Positions 1 through 6,023 of a stretch of 7,636 nt of DNA are shown here, in pieces. This DNA is from an uncultured Prevotellaceae bacterium. Lineage in GTDB: Bacteria; Bacteroidota; Bacteroidia; Bacteroidales; Bacteroidaceae. The DNA is taken from the NCBI GenBank assembly GCA_946624335.1, contig CAMOSA010000117.1, positions 1-7,636 on the forward strand, given 5' to 3'. The position numbers were made by a program, and so were the translations under genes. The notes beneath the pieces are model-generated. The model saw only the letters and a list, made by a program, of their open reading frames with translations. It was not told where the DNA came from and made no database searches. Positions within the stretch are counted from its first letter, which is position 1, and every line of letters begins with the position of its first letter.

Positions 1-510
1 TGAGAAGGTGTGGCGGATGCCTTCGGCCTCAAACCATTTCGAGAGGGGCTCCGTCTGAGCGTGATATACGGCAAAGCGCTTGCGGATAGTCTCTTCGTTG
101 TCGTCGGCGCGTCCTTCGATCTGTGCGCGACGCAGGAGTCGGAACATGAGCACGTCCTCGCTGACGATGAGTTCGATCATCATGCCAAGGTCGTGACCGC
201 GCTCGGCGAGCATCTTCTTGAGAGCCTCAGCCTGAGCTATGGTGCGGGGGAAGCCGTCGAAGATGACGCCACGTCCCGAGGGCAGCGAGTCATACTTGCT
301 CGCCAAGATGTCGATCATCAAAGCGTCGGGGATCAGCTGACCGTTGTCGATATATCCTTGAGCGATCTTGCCCAGCTCGGTTCCGTTCTTGATCTCTGCA
401 CGCAGCACATCGCCCGTAGAGATATGCCCCATACCATAGCGCGCTGCTATCTCAGCGCTGTAGGTGCCCTTGCCTGAGCCCGGGGCACCGAAGATAATAA
501 TGTTCTTCAT
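1..510 (-). CDS. adk: Adenylate kinase, 3' end cut by the window edge
   Basis: Adenylate kinase interconverts ATP + AMP and 2 ADP in the cytoplasm and balances the adenylate pool. Read from the ATG at 510 down to base 1, the frame gives 170 residues without a stop. The P-loop GAPGSGKGT is at residues 8-16, the AMP-site STGD at 31-34, GFPRT at 86-90, and the lid segment GRADDNEETIRKR at 133-145. The lid lacks the four-Cys zinc insert, so this is the short-lid form. Family members in Bacteroidota are, from memory, about 190 residues, so roughly 20 C-terminal residues lie outside the window. The residue after the P-loop Thr is Tyr17, where I would expect Gln; this is a minor oddity. It lies downstream of hpt on the same strand, 306 bases away. 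The start is fixed by the P-loop position. Confidence 0.97.
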   Translation of the reverse strand, partial: MKNIIIFGAPGSGKGTYSAEIAARYGMGHISTGDVLRAEIKNGTELGKIAQGYIDNGQLIPDALMIDILASKYDSLPSGRGVIFDGFPRTIAQAEALKKMLAERGHDLGMMIELIVSEDVLMFRLLRRAQIEGRADDNEETIRKRFAVYHAQTEPLSKWFEAEGIRHTFS

Positions 511-735
511 CTTTGTCTTATTCCAGTTGCTTTATTTCTGTTGCTTTATTTCATTCTATATTTATTTCATTCTTTACTCGGCCACATCCGCACACGCACC
601 CTCATCGCCCCCCTTCACTCACCTTTGGTCGCTTCGAAACATAGAGGAATCCACCTTAGTCAAATAACCCCAAGCTGCCATAAGGCAGCAAAAAGTCAGC
701 GAACGAATAGCGATACACCGTATTGATGCCATCTT
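511..735. other. Intergenic region between adk and hpt
   Basis: This is most of the 306-base gap between hpt and adk; the rest is the 3' element at 736-809. Next to adk it is AT-rich and holds two overlapping direct repeats (526-573). Read on the minus strand, this becomes a purine- and A-rich adk leader without a Shine-Dalgarno site. Further out lies a perfect hairpin, GCTGCC-ATAA-GGCAGC (674-689), with no T run on the side where a terminator would need one. A possible weak minus-strand promoter for adk is TATGTTTC (643-636), with TTTG at 664-661. It has 7 of 8 matches to the -7 box, but its 17-base spacer is short. A 37-codon minus-strand frame (732-619) exists but has no support as a gene. 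Confidence 0.6.
526..573. repeat. Two short direct repeats in the adk leader
   Basis: GTTGCTTTATTTC occurs at 526-538 and again at 540-552, a 14-base period. TTTATTTCATTCT occurs at 545-557 and again at 561-573, a 16-base period. The two pairs overlap. On the adk sense strand this gives an unstructured AAATAAAG-type leader ending about 15 bases before the ATG. It could arise by slippage or serve as an A-rich translation enhancer; neither can be decided from the sequence. Confidence 0.7.
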
Positions 736-827
736 GAGGACAGGCCAATTTTTATCTTTTATTTCATTTTTCTCTTTTATCTTTTAATTTTTAATTTCCC
801 GTAGGGGCCTTCACTTTTAATCTTTAA
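736..827 (-). repeat. 3'-end repeat element, hpt copy
   Basis: Read on the minus strand, the element begins inside the hpt stop region with TTAAAGATTAAAAGT (827-813), passes a single GGCCCCTACGGG core (809-798) and continues through an AT-rich stretch to CCTGTCCTC. The 74 bases 809-736 match 3058-3131 (+) with only 5 mismatches by my hand alignment, about 93 percent identity. The homology continues through the stop codon: the hpt TAA and the nnr TAA sit at the same place in both copies. This copy has one GC core, while the nnr copy has four. No open frame or terminator T run is evident. Confidence 0.9.
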
Positions 828-1356
828 CTAACGTATACACGTCCCTCGTGTTGCGTCCGAATCCGTCGTAGTCGAGACCGTAGCCGACGATGAAGTCGTT
901 GGGGATGTTCATGCAACGGTAGTGGATGGGCACCTGCACCTTCAGCGCATCGGGCTTCACGAGCAGTGAGCAGACGCTGATGCTGGCCGGGTTGTGTGCC
1001 TCCAGCGTCTCTATCATGTGAGCCATCGTCAGTCCCGAGTCGATGATGTCCTCCACGATGACGACATGTCGGCCGGTGATATCCTTGGCCAGCCCGATCA
1101 CCTCGCGGACGGCACCCGTCGTCTGTGTGCCCTGATAGCTGGCGAGCTTGATGAAGCTGACCTCACAGGGTATCGTCACTTCGCGCAGCAGATCGGCAGC
1201 GAAGATGAAGGCGCCGTTGAGCACTGGCAGGAACAGGGGCTCCTTGCCGGCCAGGTCACGATTGATTTCTGCAGCGACACGCCGCACCTCTTTTTGGATC
1301 TCTGCTTCGCGGATGCTTATGGCGAAGGTCTTGTCTTTAACTTGAAGTTTTTCCAT
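817..1356 (-). CDS. hpt: Hypoxanthine phosphoribosyltransferase
   Basis: This purine-salvage enzyme transfers the phosphoribosyl group of PRPP to hypoxanthine (often also guanine), giving IMP or GMP in the cytoplasm. The 179 residues match the usual size. Visible motifs are the PPi-loop LNGAF (46-50), the mobile-loop SYQGTQTTG (73-81), the PRPP-binding VVIVEDIIDSGLTM (98-111) with the paired acidic ED, the base-site Lys in LLVKPD (131-136), and FIVGYGLDYDGFGRN near the C terminus. I chose the ATG at 1356 because MEKLQ begins just ahead of the conserved fold. An in-frame ATG at 1380 would add MGSKDCES, and further extension would run into the divergent promoter. The gene faces away from nnr with 118 bases between the two starts. 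Its stop codon lies within the 3' repeat element, so the last residues, VKD, appear to be element-derived. Confidence 0.97.
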   Translation of the reverse strand: MEKLQVKDKTFAISIREAEIQKEVRRVAAEINRDLAGKEPLFLPVLNGAFIFAADLLREVTIPCEVSFIKLASYQGTQTTGAVREVIGLAKDITGRHVVIVEDIIDSGLTMAHMIETLEAHNPASISVCSLLVKPDALKVQVPIHYRCMNIPNDFIVGYGLDYDGFGRNTRDVYTLVKD

Positions 1357-1398
1357 GCTTTCGCAGTCTTTTGAGCCCATATATGAGCTTTTCGACCG

Positions 1399-1406
1399 CA
1401 AAAGTA
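1399..1406 (-). promoter_or_regulatory. Predicted -7 box for hpt
   Basis: On the minus strand 1406-1399 reads TACTTTTG, an exact match to the Bacteroidota -7 consensus TAnnTTTG. Transcription would start near 1393, giving a leader of about 36 bases before the hpt ATG. No clear TTTG -33 box lies 19-20 bases upstream, so this promoter is weaker in sequence terms than the one facing it. Confidence 0.6.
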
Positions 1407-1416
1407 GCGAAAATAT

Positions 1417-1447
1417 TTTGTTTTTCACCCACTTTGACGTATTTTTG
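1417..1447 (+). promoter_or_regulatory. Predicted consensus promoter for nnr
   Basis: TTTG at 1417-1420 is followed by exactly 19 bases and then TATTTTTG at 1440-1447. This matches both halves of the Bacteroidota housekeeping promoter (TTTG, 19-20 bases, TAnnTTTG). Transcription should start near 1453, about 20 bases before the nnr start. The promoter overlaps the upstream region of the oppositely directed hpt promoter. Confidence 0.8.
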
Positions 1448-1461
1448 CAGCAAATTTTTTT

Positions 1462-1467
1462 CGGAGG
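1462..1467 (+). promoter_or_regulatory. Shine-Dalgarno-like site of nnr
   Basis: CGGAGG lies seven bases ahead of the ATG at 1475. It is the only clear Shine-Dalgarno sequence seen in the window and fixes the nnr start, ruling out the in-frame ATG at 1355, which lies upstream of the promoter. Confidence 0.7.
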
Positions 1468-1474
1468 CACAAAA

Positions 1475-2989
1475 ATGAAGATTCTCACGGGCGGTCAATT
1501 CCGCGAACTGGACCTCTATACCATCGAGCACGAGCCCATCTCCTCTTACGACCTGATGGAGCGTGCCAGCCGTGCCGTCAGCGACGAGATCCTGCGCCGC
1601 TGGCCGGACGACGCCCAGCGTGTCATCGTCTTTGCCGGCCCCGGGGGCAATGGCGGCGACGGCCTGGCCGTGGCACGTATGCTGGCTGAGGCCGGACGCC
1701 ACGTCCTCGCGTACCTATTTAATGTAAAGGGGCAGCTCAACCCCGACTGCGCCGCCAACCGCGACCGCCTCCTCGCCGACGGCCGGGTGACGCTGACCGA
1801 GGTCACCTCGGAGCTCACCTTCCCCGAGCTGCACGCCGACGACCTCATCATCGATGCCCTCTTCGGCACCGGGCTGAGTAAACCCCTCAGCGGAGGCTTC
1901 GCACTCGTCGCCAAGCGCATCAACCAGAGCCGGGCCACCATCGTCAGCATCGACGTGCCATCGGGACTGATGTGCGAGGACAACAGCTACAACGACCTGC
2001 GTGTCGTCGTACAGGCCACGGCGACGCTGTCCATACAGGTGCCCAAGCTCGCCTTCTTCTTCGCTGAGAACCAGCGCTATGTCGGCGACTTCACGTTGCT
2101 GCCCATAGGTCTCAGCCACGAAGGGCTCGACGCCATCAAGAGCCACCTGTGGCTCACCGAGGCGTCCGACATCAAGGCCCTCTTGCGCCGCCGGCCACGC
2201 TTTGCTCATAAGGGCACCATGGGTCACGCCCTGCTCATCGTGGGTTCTCGTGGCATGGCCGGCGCTGCCATCCTCGCAGCACGGGCCGCACTCCGTTCCG
2301 GCCTCGGCAAGCTCACCGTCCATGTGCCCCACGCCTGTCTCACCCTGCTGCAGACCACCGTTCCCGAGGCCATCGTCCAGATCGACATCGACGACGACAT
2401 CATCACCTCGGCCATCGACGCCAGCAACTATCAGGCCATCGGCATAGGACCCGGCATAGGACAGCACCGTCACACGGCAGCAGCCCTCCACGCTTACATC
2501 ACACAGCAGAACGGCCCTATGGTCTTCGACGCCGACGCGCTGAACCTGCTGGCCGAGAACCCCGACTGGCTCCGCGACCTGCCTGCCGACAGCATCCTCA
2601 CGCCCCATCCCCGTGAGCTGGACCGTCTCGTCGGCCACAGCAGCAACTCCTTCGACCGCATGAACCGAGCCCGCAACCTGGCCATCGAGCACCGTCTCTT
2701 CGTCGTCGTCAAAGGTCACTACAGCCAGATCTGCACGCCGACAGGCGACGTGCTCTTCAACCCTACCGGCAACCCCGGCATGGCCACCGCCGGCAGCGGC
2801 GACGTCCTCACGGGCATCATCACCGGTCTGCTGGCTCAGGGCTACCTGCCCTCCGAGGCCGTCCAGCTCGGCGTCTACCTCCACGGCCTGGCCGGAGACA
2901 TCGCCGCCGAAGCACTCAGCGAGGAAGCTCTCATCGCATCTGACATCATAAGGTATCTGCCGGAAGCGTACAGGAGAATTAAAAATTAA
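1475..2989 (+). CDS. nnr: Bifunctional NAD(P)HX epimerase / ADP-dependent dehydratase
   Basis: This enzyme repairs hydrated NADH and NADPH. The N-terminal YjeF_N epimerase domain interconverts the R and S hydrates, and the C-terminal ribokinase-like domain dehydrates the S form using ADP. The 504 residues match the usual fused length. Epimerase motifs are GPGGNGGDG (55-63), DALFGTGL (127-134) and SIDVPSGL (158-165). Dehydratase motifs are KGTMGHALLIVG (246-257), GPGIG (325-329), FDADALNLL (351-359), TPHPRE (376-381), KGHYSQI and the catalytic loop GNPGMATAGSGDVLTG (432-447), with Asp443 the expected base. Both active sites look intact. The start follows a consensus promoter and a Shine-Dalgarno site. 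The last codons (I-K-N) and the TAA lie inside a 16-base sequence repeated exactly at 3071-3086, so the 3' end is supplied by the repeat element. No promoter is visible before obgE, so the two may be co-transcribed. Confidence 0.97.
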   Translation: MKILTGGQFRELDLYTIEHEPISSYDLMERASRAVSDEILRRWPDDAQRVIVFAGPGGNGGDGLAVARMLAEAGRHVLAYLFNVKGQLNPDCAANRDRLLADGRVTLTEVTSELTFPELHADDLIIDALFGTGLSKPLSGGFALVAKRINQSRATIVSIDVPSGLMCEDNSYNDLRVVVQATATLSIQVPKLAFFFAENQRYVGDFTLLPIGLSHEGLDAIKSHLWLTEASDIKALLRRRPRFAHKGTMGHALLIVGSRGMAGAAILAARAALRSGLGKLTVHVPHACLTLLQTTVPEAIVQIDIDDDIITSAIDASNYQAIGIGPGIGQHRHTAAALHAYITQQNGPMVFDADALNLLAENPDWLRDLPADSILTPHPRELDRLVGHSSNSFDRMNRARNLAIEHRLFVVVKGHYSQICTPTGDVLFNPTGNPGMATAGSGDVLTGIITGLLAQGYLPSEAVQLGVYLHGLAGDIAAEALSEEALIASDIIRYLPEAYRRIKN

Positions 2990-3131
2990 AAGTTAAAAGA
3001 GAAGGCCCCTGCGGGGAATAAGACCCCTGCGGGGAATAAGGCCCCTGCGGGGAATAAGGCCCCTGCGGGGAATTAAAAATTAAAAGAGAAAAGAGAAAAA
3101 TGAATTAAAAGATAAAAATTGACCTGTCCTC
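2979..3131 (+). repeat. 3'-end repeat element, nnr copy
   Basis: This is the second copy of the element found behind hpt, in the opposite orientation. It begins TTAAAAATTAAAAGT across the nnr stop codon, passes four GC-rich units and then an AT-rich tail ending in CCTGTCCTC. It is 61 bases longer than the hpt copy. That difference is fully explained by three extra 18-base units (54 bases) and a 7-base insert, TAAAAGA, ahead of the first core. Each CCCCTGCGGGG core can form a 4-bp mini-hairpin, but what follows is A-rich, so it is not a normal intrinsic terminator. Confidence 0.9.
3004..3075 (+). repeat. Four tandem 18-bp GC-hairpin units
   Basis: The units are 3004-3021, 3022-3039, 3040-3057 and 3058-3075, with consensus GGCCCCTGCGGGGAATAA. 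Unit 2 has GA for GG, and unit 4 ends AATTA as it joins the AT-rich tail. Within a unit, CCCC can pair with GGGG around TGC. Because the units are identical, any CCCC can pair with any GGGG, so the RNA would have many alternative folds. The hpt copy of the element has only one such unit. Confidence 0.95.
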
Positions 3132-3155
3132 TGGCTCAGCCCCCCTCTCAACCTT

Positions 3156-3309
<154 letters not shown>

Positions 3310-3314
3310 TCACA

Positions 3315-4466
3315 ATGGAGACAAACTTCATCGACTACGTAAAGATCGTTTGCCGCTCAGGTAAGGGCGGCCGTGGATCAATGCACATGCACCGCGCCAA
3401 ATATGTCCCCAACGGCGGCCCCGATGGCGGCGACGGCGGACGCGGCGGCCACGTCTACCTCCGCGGCAACCGCAACTACTGGACGCTGCTCCACCTGCGC
3501 TACGAACGGCACGTCTTCGCCGGTCATGGAGGCAATGGGGGCAAGAGCGGCAGCCACGGCGCCGACGGCGAAGACCGCTATATCGACGTGCCATGCGGCA
3601 CGGTCGTCTACGATGCCGAGACGGGACGCTTCATCTGCGACGTCACCGACGACGGACAGGTCGTGCTGCTGCTGCGCGGCGGACGTGGCGGTATGGGCAA
3701 CAAGCACTTCGCCACATCCACCAATCAAGCGCCGCGCTACGCACAGCCCGGAGAGCCGATGCAGCAGCTCACCGTCATCATGGAACTGAAGATGCTCGCC
3801 GACGTGGGCCTCGTCGGCTTCCCCAATGCCGGCAAGAGTACGCTGGTCAACGCCATCAGCTCGGCACATCCCAAGATTGCCGGCTACCCCTTCACCACCC
3901 TCGAGCCTTCCGTGGGCGTCGTCAGCTATCGCGACAACCGTTCCTTCGTCATAGCCGACATCCCCGGCATCATCGAGGGGGCCAGTGAGGGCAAGGGCCT
4001 CGGGCTGCGCTTCCTACGCCACATCGAGCGCAACGCCCTGCTGCTCTTCATGATACCCGGCGACACCGACGACATACGCCGCGACTACGAGGTGCTGCTG
4101 CATGAGCTCGAGAACTACAACCCCGAGCTGCTCGATAAGCAGCGCGTACTGGCCATCACCAAGGCCGACCTCCTCGACGACGAGCTCATACAGATGCTCA
4201 GCGCCGACCTGCCCTCTGACCTACCCCACCTCTTTATCTCTGCCGTCACAGGGTACAATATCACGCCCCTCAAGGACATCCTCTGGCAACAGCTCAACAC
4301 CGACGACCGCCGACAGGCACACGCCTCAGCCATCGTACACCGCGACAAAGACCTCACCTTCCTCCAGGACGAGTTGGCCGACGAAGGCGAGGACCAGGAC
4401 ATCATCATCCTCGATGAAGACGACATCGAGGACATGGACGACATCGAGTTTGTCGACGTGGAATGA
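3315..4466 (+). CDS. obgE: GTPase ObgE/CgtA
   Basis: Obg is an essential GTPase of 50S ribosome assembly and of growth and stress control. The 383 residues show the glycine-rich Obg fold at about 1-160 (SGKGGRGS, GGPDGGDGGRGG, RGGRGGMGN). The G domain follows with G1 GFPNAGKST (168-176), G2 PFTTL (192-196), G3 DIPG (215-218), G4 TKAD (282-285) and G5 SAV (309-311). G4 has Thr in place of the usual Asn of NKxD; from memory, Bacteroidota Obg often has Ser or Thr here. There is no OCT domain; the protein ends in a strongly acidic tail (about 354-383). The start METNFIDYVKI matches the family. It has no Shine-Dalgarno site and is preceded directly by the seven-base array. In relatives such as Porphyromonas I recall obg next to adk and hpt in one direction; here it is separated and on the other strand. 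Confidence 0.97.
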   Translation: METNFIDYVKIVCRSGKGGRGSMHMHRAKYVPNGGPDGGDGGRGGHVYLRGNRNYWTLLHLRYERHVFAGHGGNGGKSGSHGADGEDRYIDVPCGTVVYDAETGRFICDVTDDGQVVLLLRGGRGGMGNKHFATSTNQAPRYAQPGEPMQQLTVIMELKMLADVGLVGFPNAGKSTLVNAISSAHPKIAGYPFTTLEPSVGVVSYRDNRSFVIADIPGIIEGASEGKGLGLRFLRHIERNALLLFMIPGDTDDIRRDYEVLLHELENYNPELLDKQRVLAITKADLLDDELIQMLSADLPSDLPHLFISAVTGYNITPLKDILWQQLNTDDRRQAHASAIVHRDKDLTFLQDELADEGEDQDIIILDEDDIEDMDDIEFVDVE

Positions 4467-4478
4467 ACACCAGCGGCA

Positions 4479-4495
4479 CAGGCGGAGGACGCCTG
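4479..4495 (+). other. Small hairpin after obgE
   Basis: CAGGCG-GAGGA-CGCCTG is a perfect 6-bp stem with a 5-base loop, starting 13 bases after the obgE stop. An alternative stem, GACGC-CTGAA-GCGTC (4488-4502), overlaps it and excludes it. Neither is followed by a T run, so neither is a convincing terminator; they could protect the mRNA end or be chance. Confidence 0.35.
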
Positions 4496-4584
4496 AAGCG
4501 TCGGCCGAAAGGTTGAGCGAAGGGGGGTATCGGCAAAGACAAGCGGGTTTGCAAGTGTCAAGTCACAATAAGCTATAGGACAGC

Positions 4585-4659
4585 AGGTTGGCACTCGCCT
4601 ACCCGTTCATTAAGCGGTATGGGACAAGTAAAATAGCGTCCCTGCCAACCTTTTTTTTC
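4585..4659 (+). terminator. Possible terminator or structured RNA with a three-way junction
   Basis: AGGTTGGCA (4585-4593) can pair with TGCCAACCT (4643-4651) in a 9-bp stem, directly followed by a run of T (4651-4658). The 49 enclosed bases are not open: CCGTT/AGCGG (4603-4607 with 4613-4617, one G-U pair) and GGGAC/GTCCC (4621-4625 with 4638-4642) can form two more helices. The second abuts the closing stem. This would end the obgE transcript, upstream of the AraC-type gene promoter. The large enclosed region is unusual for a simple terminator. The right arm is also one of the direct repeats described next, so the fold and a protein-binding role are competing readings. Confidence 0.45.
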
Positions 4660-4671
4660 TCCCTGCCAACC
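4639..4671 (+). promoter_or_regulatory. Candidate AraC-type operator: 12-bp direct repeats 21 bp apart
   Basis: TCCCTGCCAACC occurs at 4639-4650 and 4660-4671, in the same orientation and 21 bp apart, two helical turns. A third copy of the 8-base core lies inverted at 4586-4593. The downstream repeat covers the place where the -33 box should be relative to the -7 box at 4693, and no TTTG is present there. Direct repeats at this spacing, next to a promoter lacking its -33 element, are the classic arrangement for AraC-family activators. The next gene is such a regulator, so self-regulation is plausible but inferred. Confidence 0.45.
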
Positions 4672-4692
4672 CCGAAAACCACACCTTATATA

Positions 4693-4700
4693 TATCTTTG
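4693..4700 (+). promoter_or_regulatory. Predicted -7 box for the AraC-type regulator
   Basis: TATCTTTG matches TAnnTTTG exactly. Transcription would start near 4706, giving a leader of about 48 bases. No -33 box is seen 19-20 bases upstream; repeat DNA occupies that position. The leader contains an eight-codon frame (4714-4740, MRDMKSVP, stop TGA) ending 13 bases before the ATG of the regulator. Confidence 0.6.
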
Positions 4701-4753
4701 TACCAGATTATTCATGCGAGACATGAAGTCCGTGCCTTGACAAATCAAAAAAG

Positions 4754-5890
4754 ATGGCTGTTACGCTCTTCTACACGACCAACGCGGCAGTGCTTATCGG
4801 CTGCCTGCTCATCGGCTGGGGAATCTTCTTCCACGGCCGACAGTTCGGCAGCGACCTGCGTCTGAAGCGTCGGTTCGTGGCAGCTGTGTTCACCTTCTTA
4901 GCCCTGCAACGGGTCTGCCAGTTCACGATGGTCTATCCCGAGGGCATTGAAGTCTATGCCTCCCAGCCCATCGATTTGCTCTACGTCAGCTTCATCCTTT
5001 TGGTGATGGGCGGAACGGCCATCATGAATCGCCACTACCACCAGAACTTTGCCCTCTGGGTGCTCATGCTGTTCATTCCCTTCGCGTTCCTGCTGGTCAA
5101 CACGCTGATGACCGTCTCCGGCCTCTATCAGCCCCTGTTCCATTGGGACGAGCTGCTCCATTTCCGCAATAACACGCCCATCATCTTCTATGGCCGCTTG
5201 CTGTTTGTCTCGTTCCTGTTGGCCTTTTGGCTATTGGCCGTTTCTATGCTGGCAGAAGCCTATCTTTACGACCGCCGTCTGAGGGCTGAGCGCCCCATCA
5301 GCGAGGATGCCGAATGGCACAGCGGCGAGGTACGTTTCGTCATGGGCTGGGCGGCCGCCATGGTAGCCAATCTTATCGTACTCTGCATACCTGATTTTAT
5401 CCCCCCCATTCTCATGAATGTGCTCATGATAGCCGGCCTGATCGTGACAGCCATCGCTTATCGCCGTCTGGTATGCTATCTGCAGGCCAGGGCTGAGGGC
5501 CGTCTGTCCTCGGTGATCATCGCCCGACGTGTCCCCCTGTTGTTGTCTATGGAGCAGGCAGGCACTACGCCATGGGGTACCACCATCCCGCAAAATCCCT
5601 TCTTCAATGGCAACCCCATGCTCGACGACGTGGCGCAGGCCCTCGGCGTGCGATCGGCTGAGGTATCGGAGTATGTGCAGAAGCAGGGCGTCAACTTCAT
5701 GGCCTGGGTCAGCGACCAGCGCCTGCGTCGCAGTGCGGAGCTCATCGCCACCACCGACCGTAAGATTGCCGAGATAGCCACAGCCTTCGGCTACAACGAC
5801 CTGCCCACCTTCTCACGTGCCTTCAAACGACAGTTCGGCATGGCACCCAGCGAGTATCGCAAGCTGGAAGAGGGGACAAGAAAAGAATGA
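4754..5890 (+). CDS. Membrane-anchored AraC-family transcriptional regulator
   Basis: The 378-residue protein has a hydrophobic N-terminal part with about seven predicted membrane helices (roughly 9-27, 41-58, 73-90, 99-121, 143-165, 195-212 and 216-236). A linker leads to a C-terminal AraC-type DNA-binding domain (about 287-370). The first helix-turn-helix is MLDDVAQALGVRSAEVSEYV (289-308). The second, KIAEIATAFGYNDLPTFSRA (337-356), leads into FKRQFGMAPSEYRK, the typical AraC signature. This architecture implies a one-component regulator acting from the inner membrane, with the signal sensed in or across the membrane. There is no cupin or other soluble sensing domain, and no kinase or receiver domain. 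I see no sequence clue to ligand or targets. A -7 box lies upstream, and direct repeats there suggest self-regulation. The stop is TGA. The family call is firm; the function is open. Confidence 0.9.
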   Translation: MAVTLFYTTNAAVLIGCLLIGWGIFFHGRQFGSDLRLKRRFVAAVFTFLALQRVCQFTMVYPEGIEVYASQPIDLLYVSFILLVMGGTAIMNRHYHQNFALWVLMLFIPFAFLLVNTLMTVSGLYQPLFHWDELLHFRNNTPIIFYGRLLFVSFLLAFWLLAVSMLAEAYLYDRRLRAERPISEDAEWHSGEVRFVMGWAAAMVANLIVLCIPDFIPPILMNVLMIAGLIVTAIAYRRLVCYLQARAEGRLSSVIIARRVPLLLSMEQAGTTPWGTTIPQNPFFNGNPMLDDVAQALGVRSAEVSEYVQKQGVNFMAWVSDQRLRRSAELIATTDRKIAEIATAFGYNDLPTFSRAFKRQFGMAPSEYRKLEEGTRKE

Positions 5891-5989
5891 ACATATCATC
5901 TCTACAGCATAAAAACGCTCTTTGAATTACTGGCACAACAAAAATGGAAAAAACTAAGGGATTTCTTACGAAGTCTCAAAGAAAATGCG

Positions 5990-5997
5990 TATCTTTG
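5990..5997 (+). promoter_or_regulatory. Predicted -7 box for the phosphoribosyltransferase gene
   Basis: TATCTTTG matches TAnnTTTG exactly, with transcription expected near 6003 and a leader of about 20 bases before the ATG at 6024. The -33 position (about 5966-5970) reads TTACG, a poor match. The 133-base gap after the AraC-type gene otherwise shows nothing clear. Confidence 0.6.
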
Positions 5998-6023
5998 CGG
6001 CCAAGAGGTAAATAAAGAATACT

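Noticed and set aside
10..477. Plus-strand open frame of 155 codons
   Set aside because: It is a shadow of adenylate kinase, which is unmistakable on the minus strand.
1355..1474. Upstream in-frame ATG extending nnr by 40 residues
   Set aside because: The extra part lies upstream of and across the consensus promoter and includes hpt 5' DNA; the ATG at 1475 has a Shine-Dalgarno site and fits the family.
1715..2884. Long minus-strand open frame of 389 codons inside nnr
   Set aside because: It is antisense to a fully motif-supported gene with high GC at third positions, which leaves long antisense frames open by chance.
3004..3075. The CCCC/GGGG units as intrinsic terminators of nnr
   Set aside because: Stems are only 4 bp and the following sequence is A-rich on the plus strand, not a T run.
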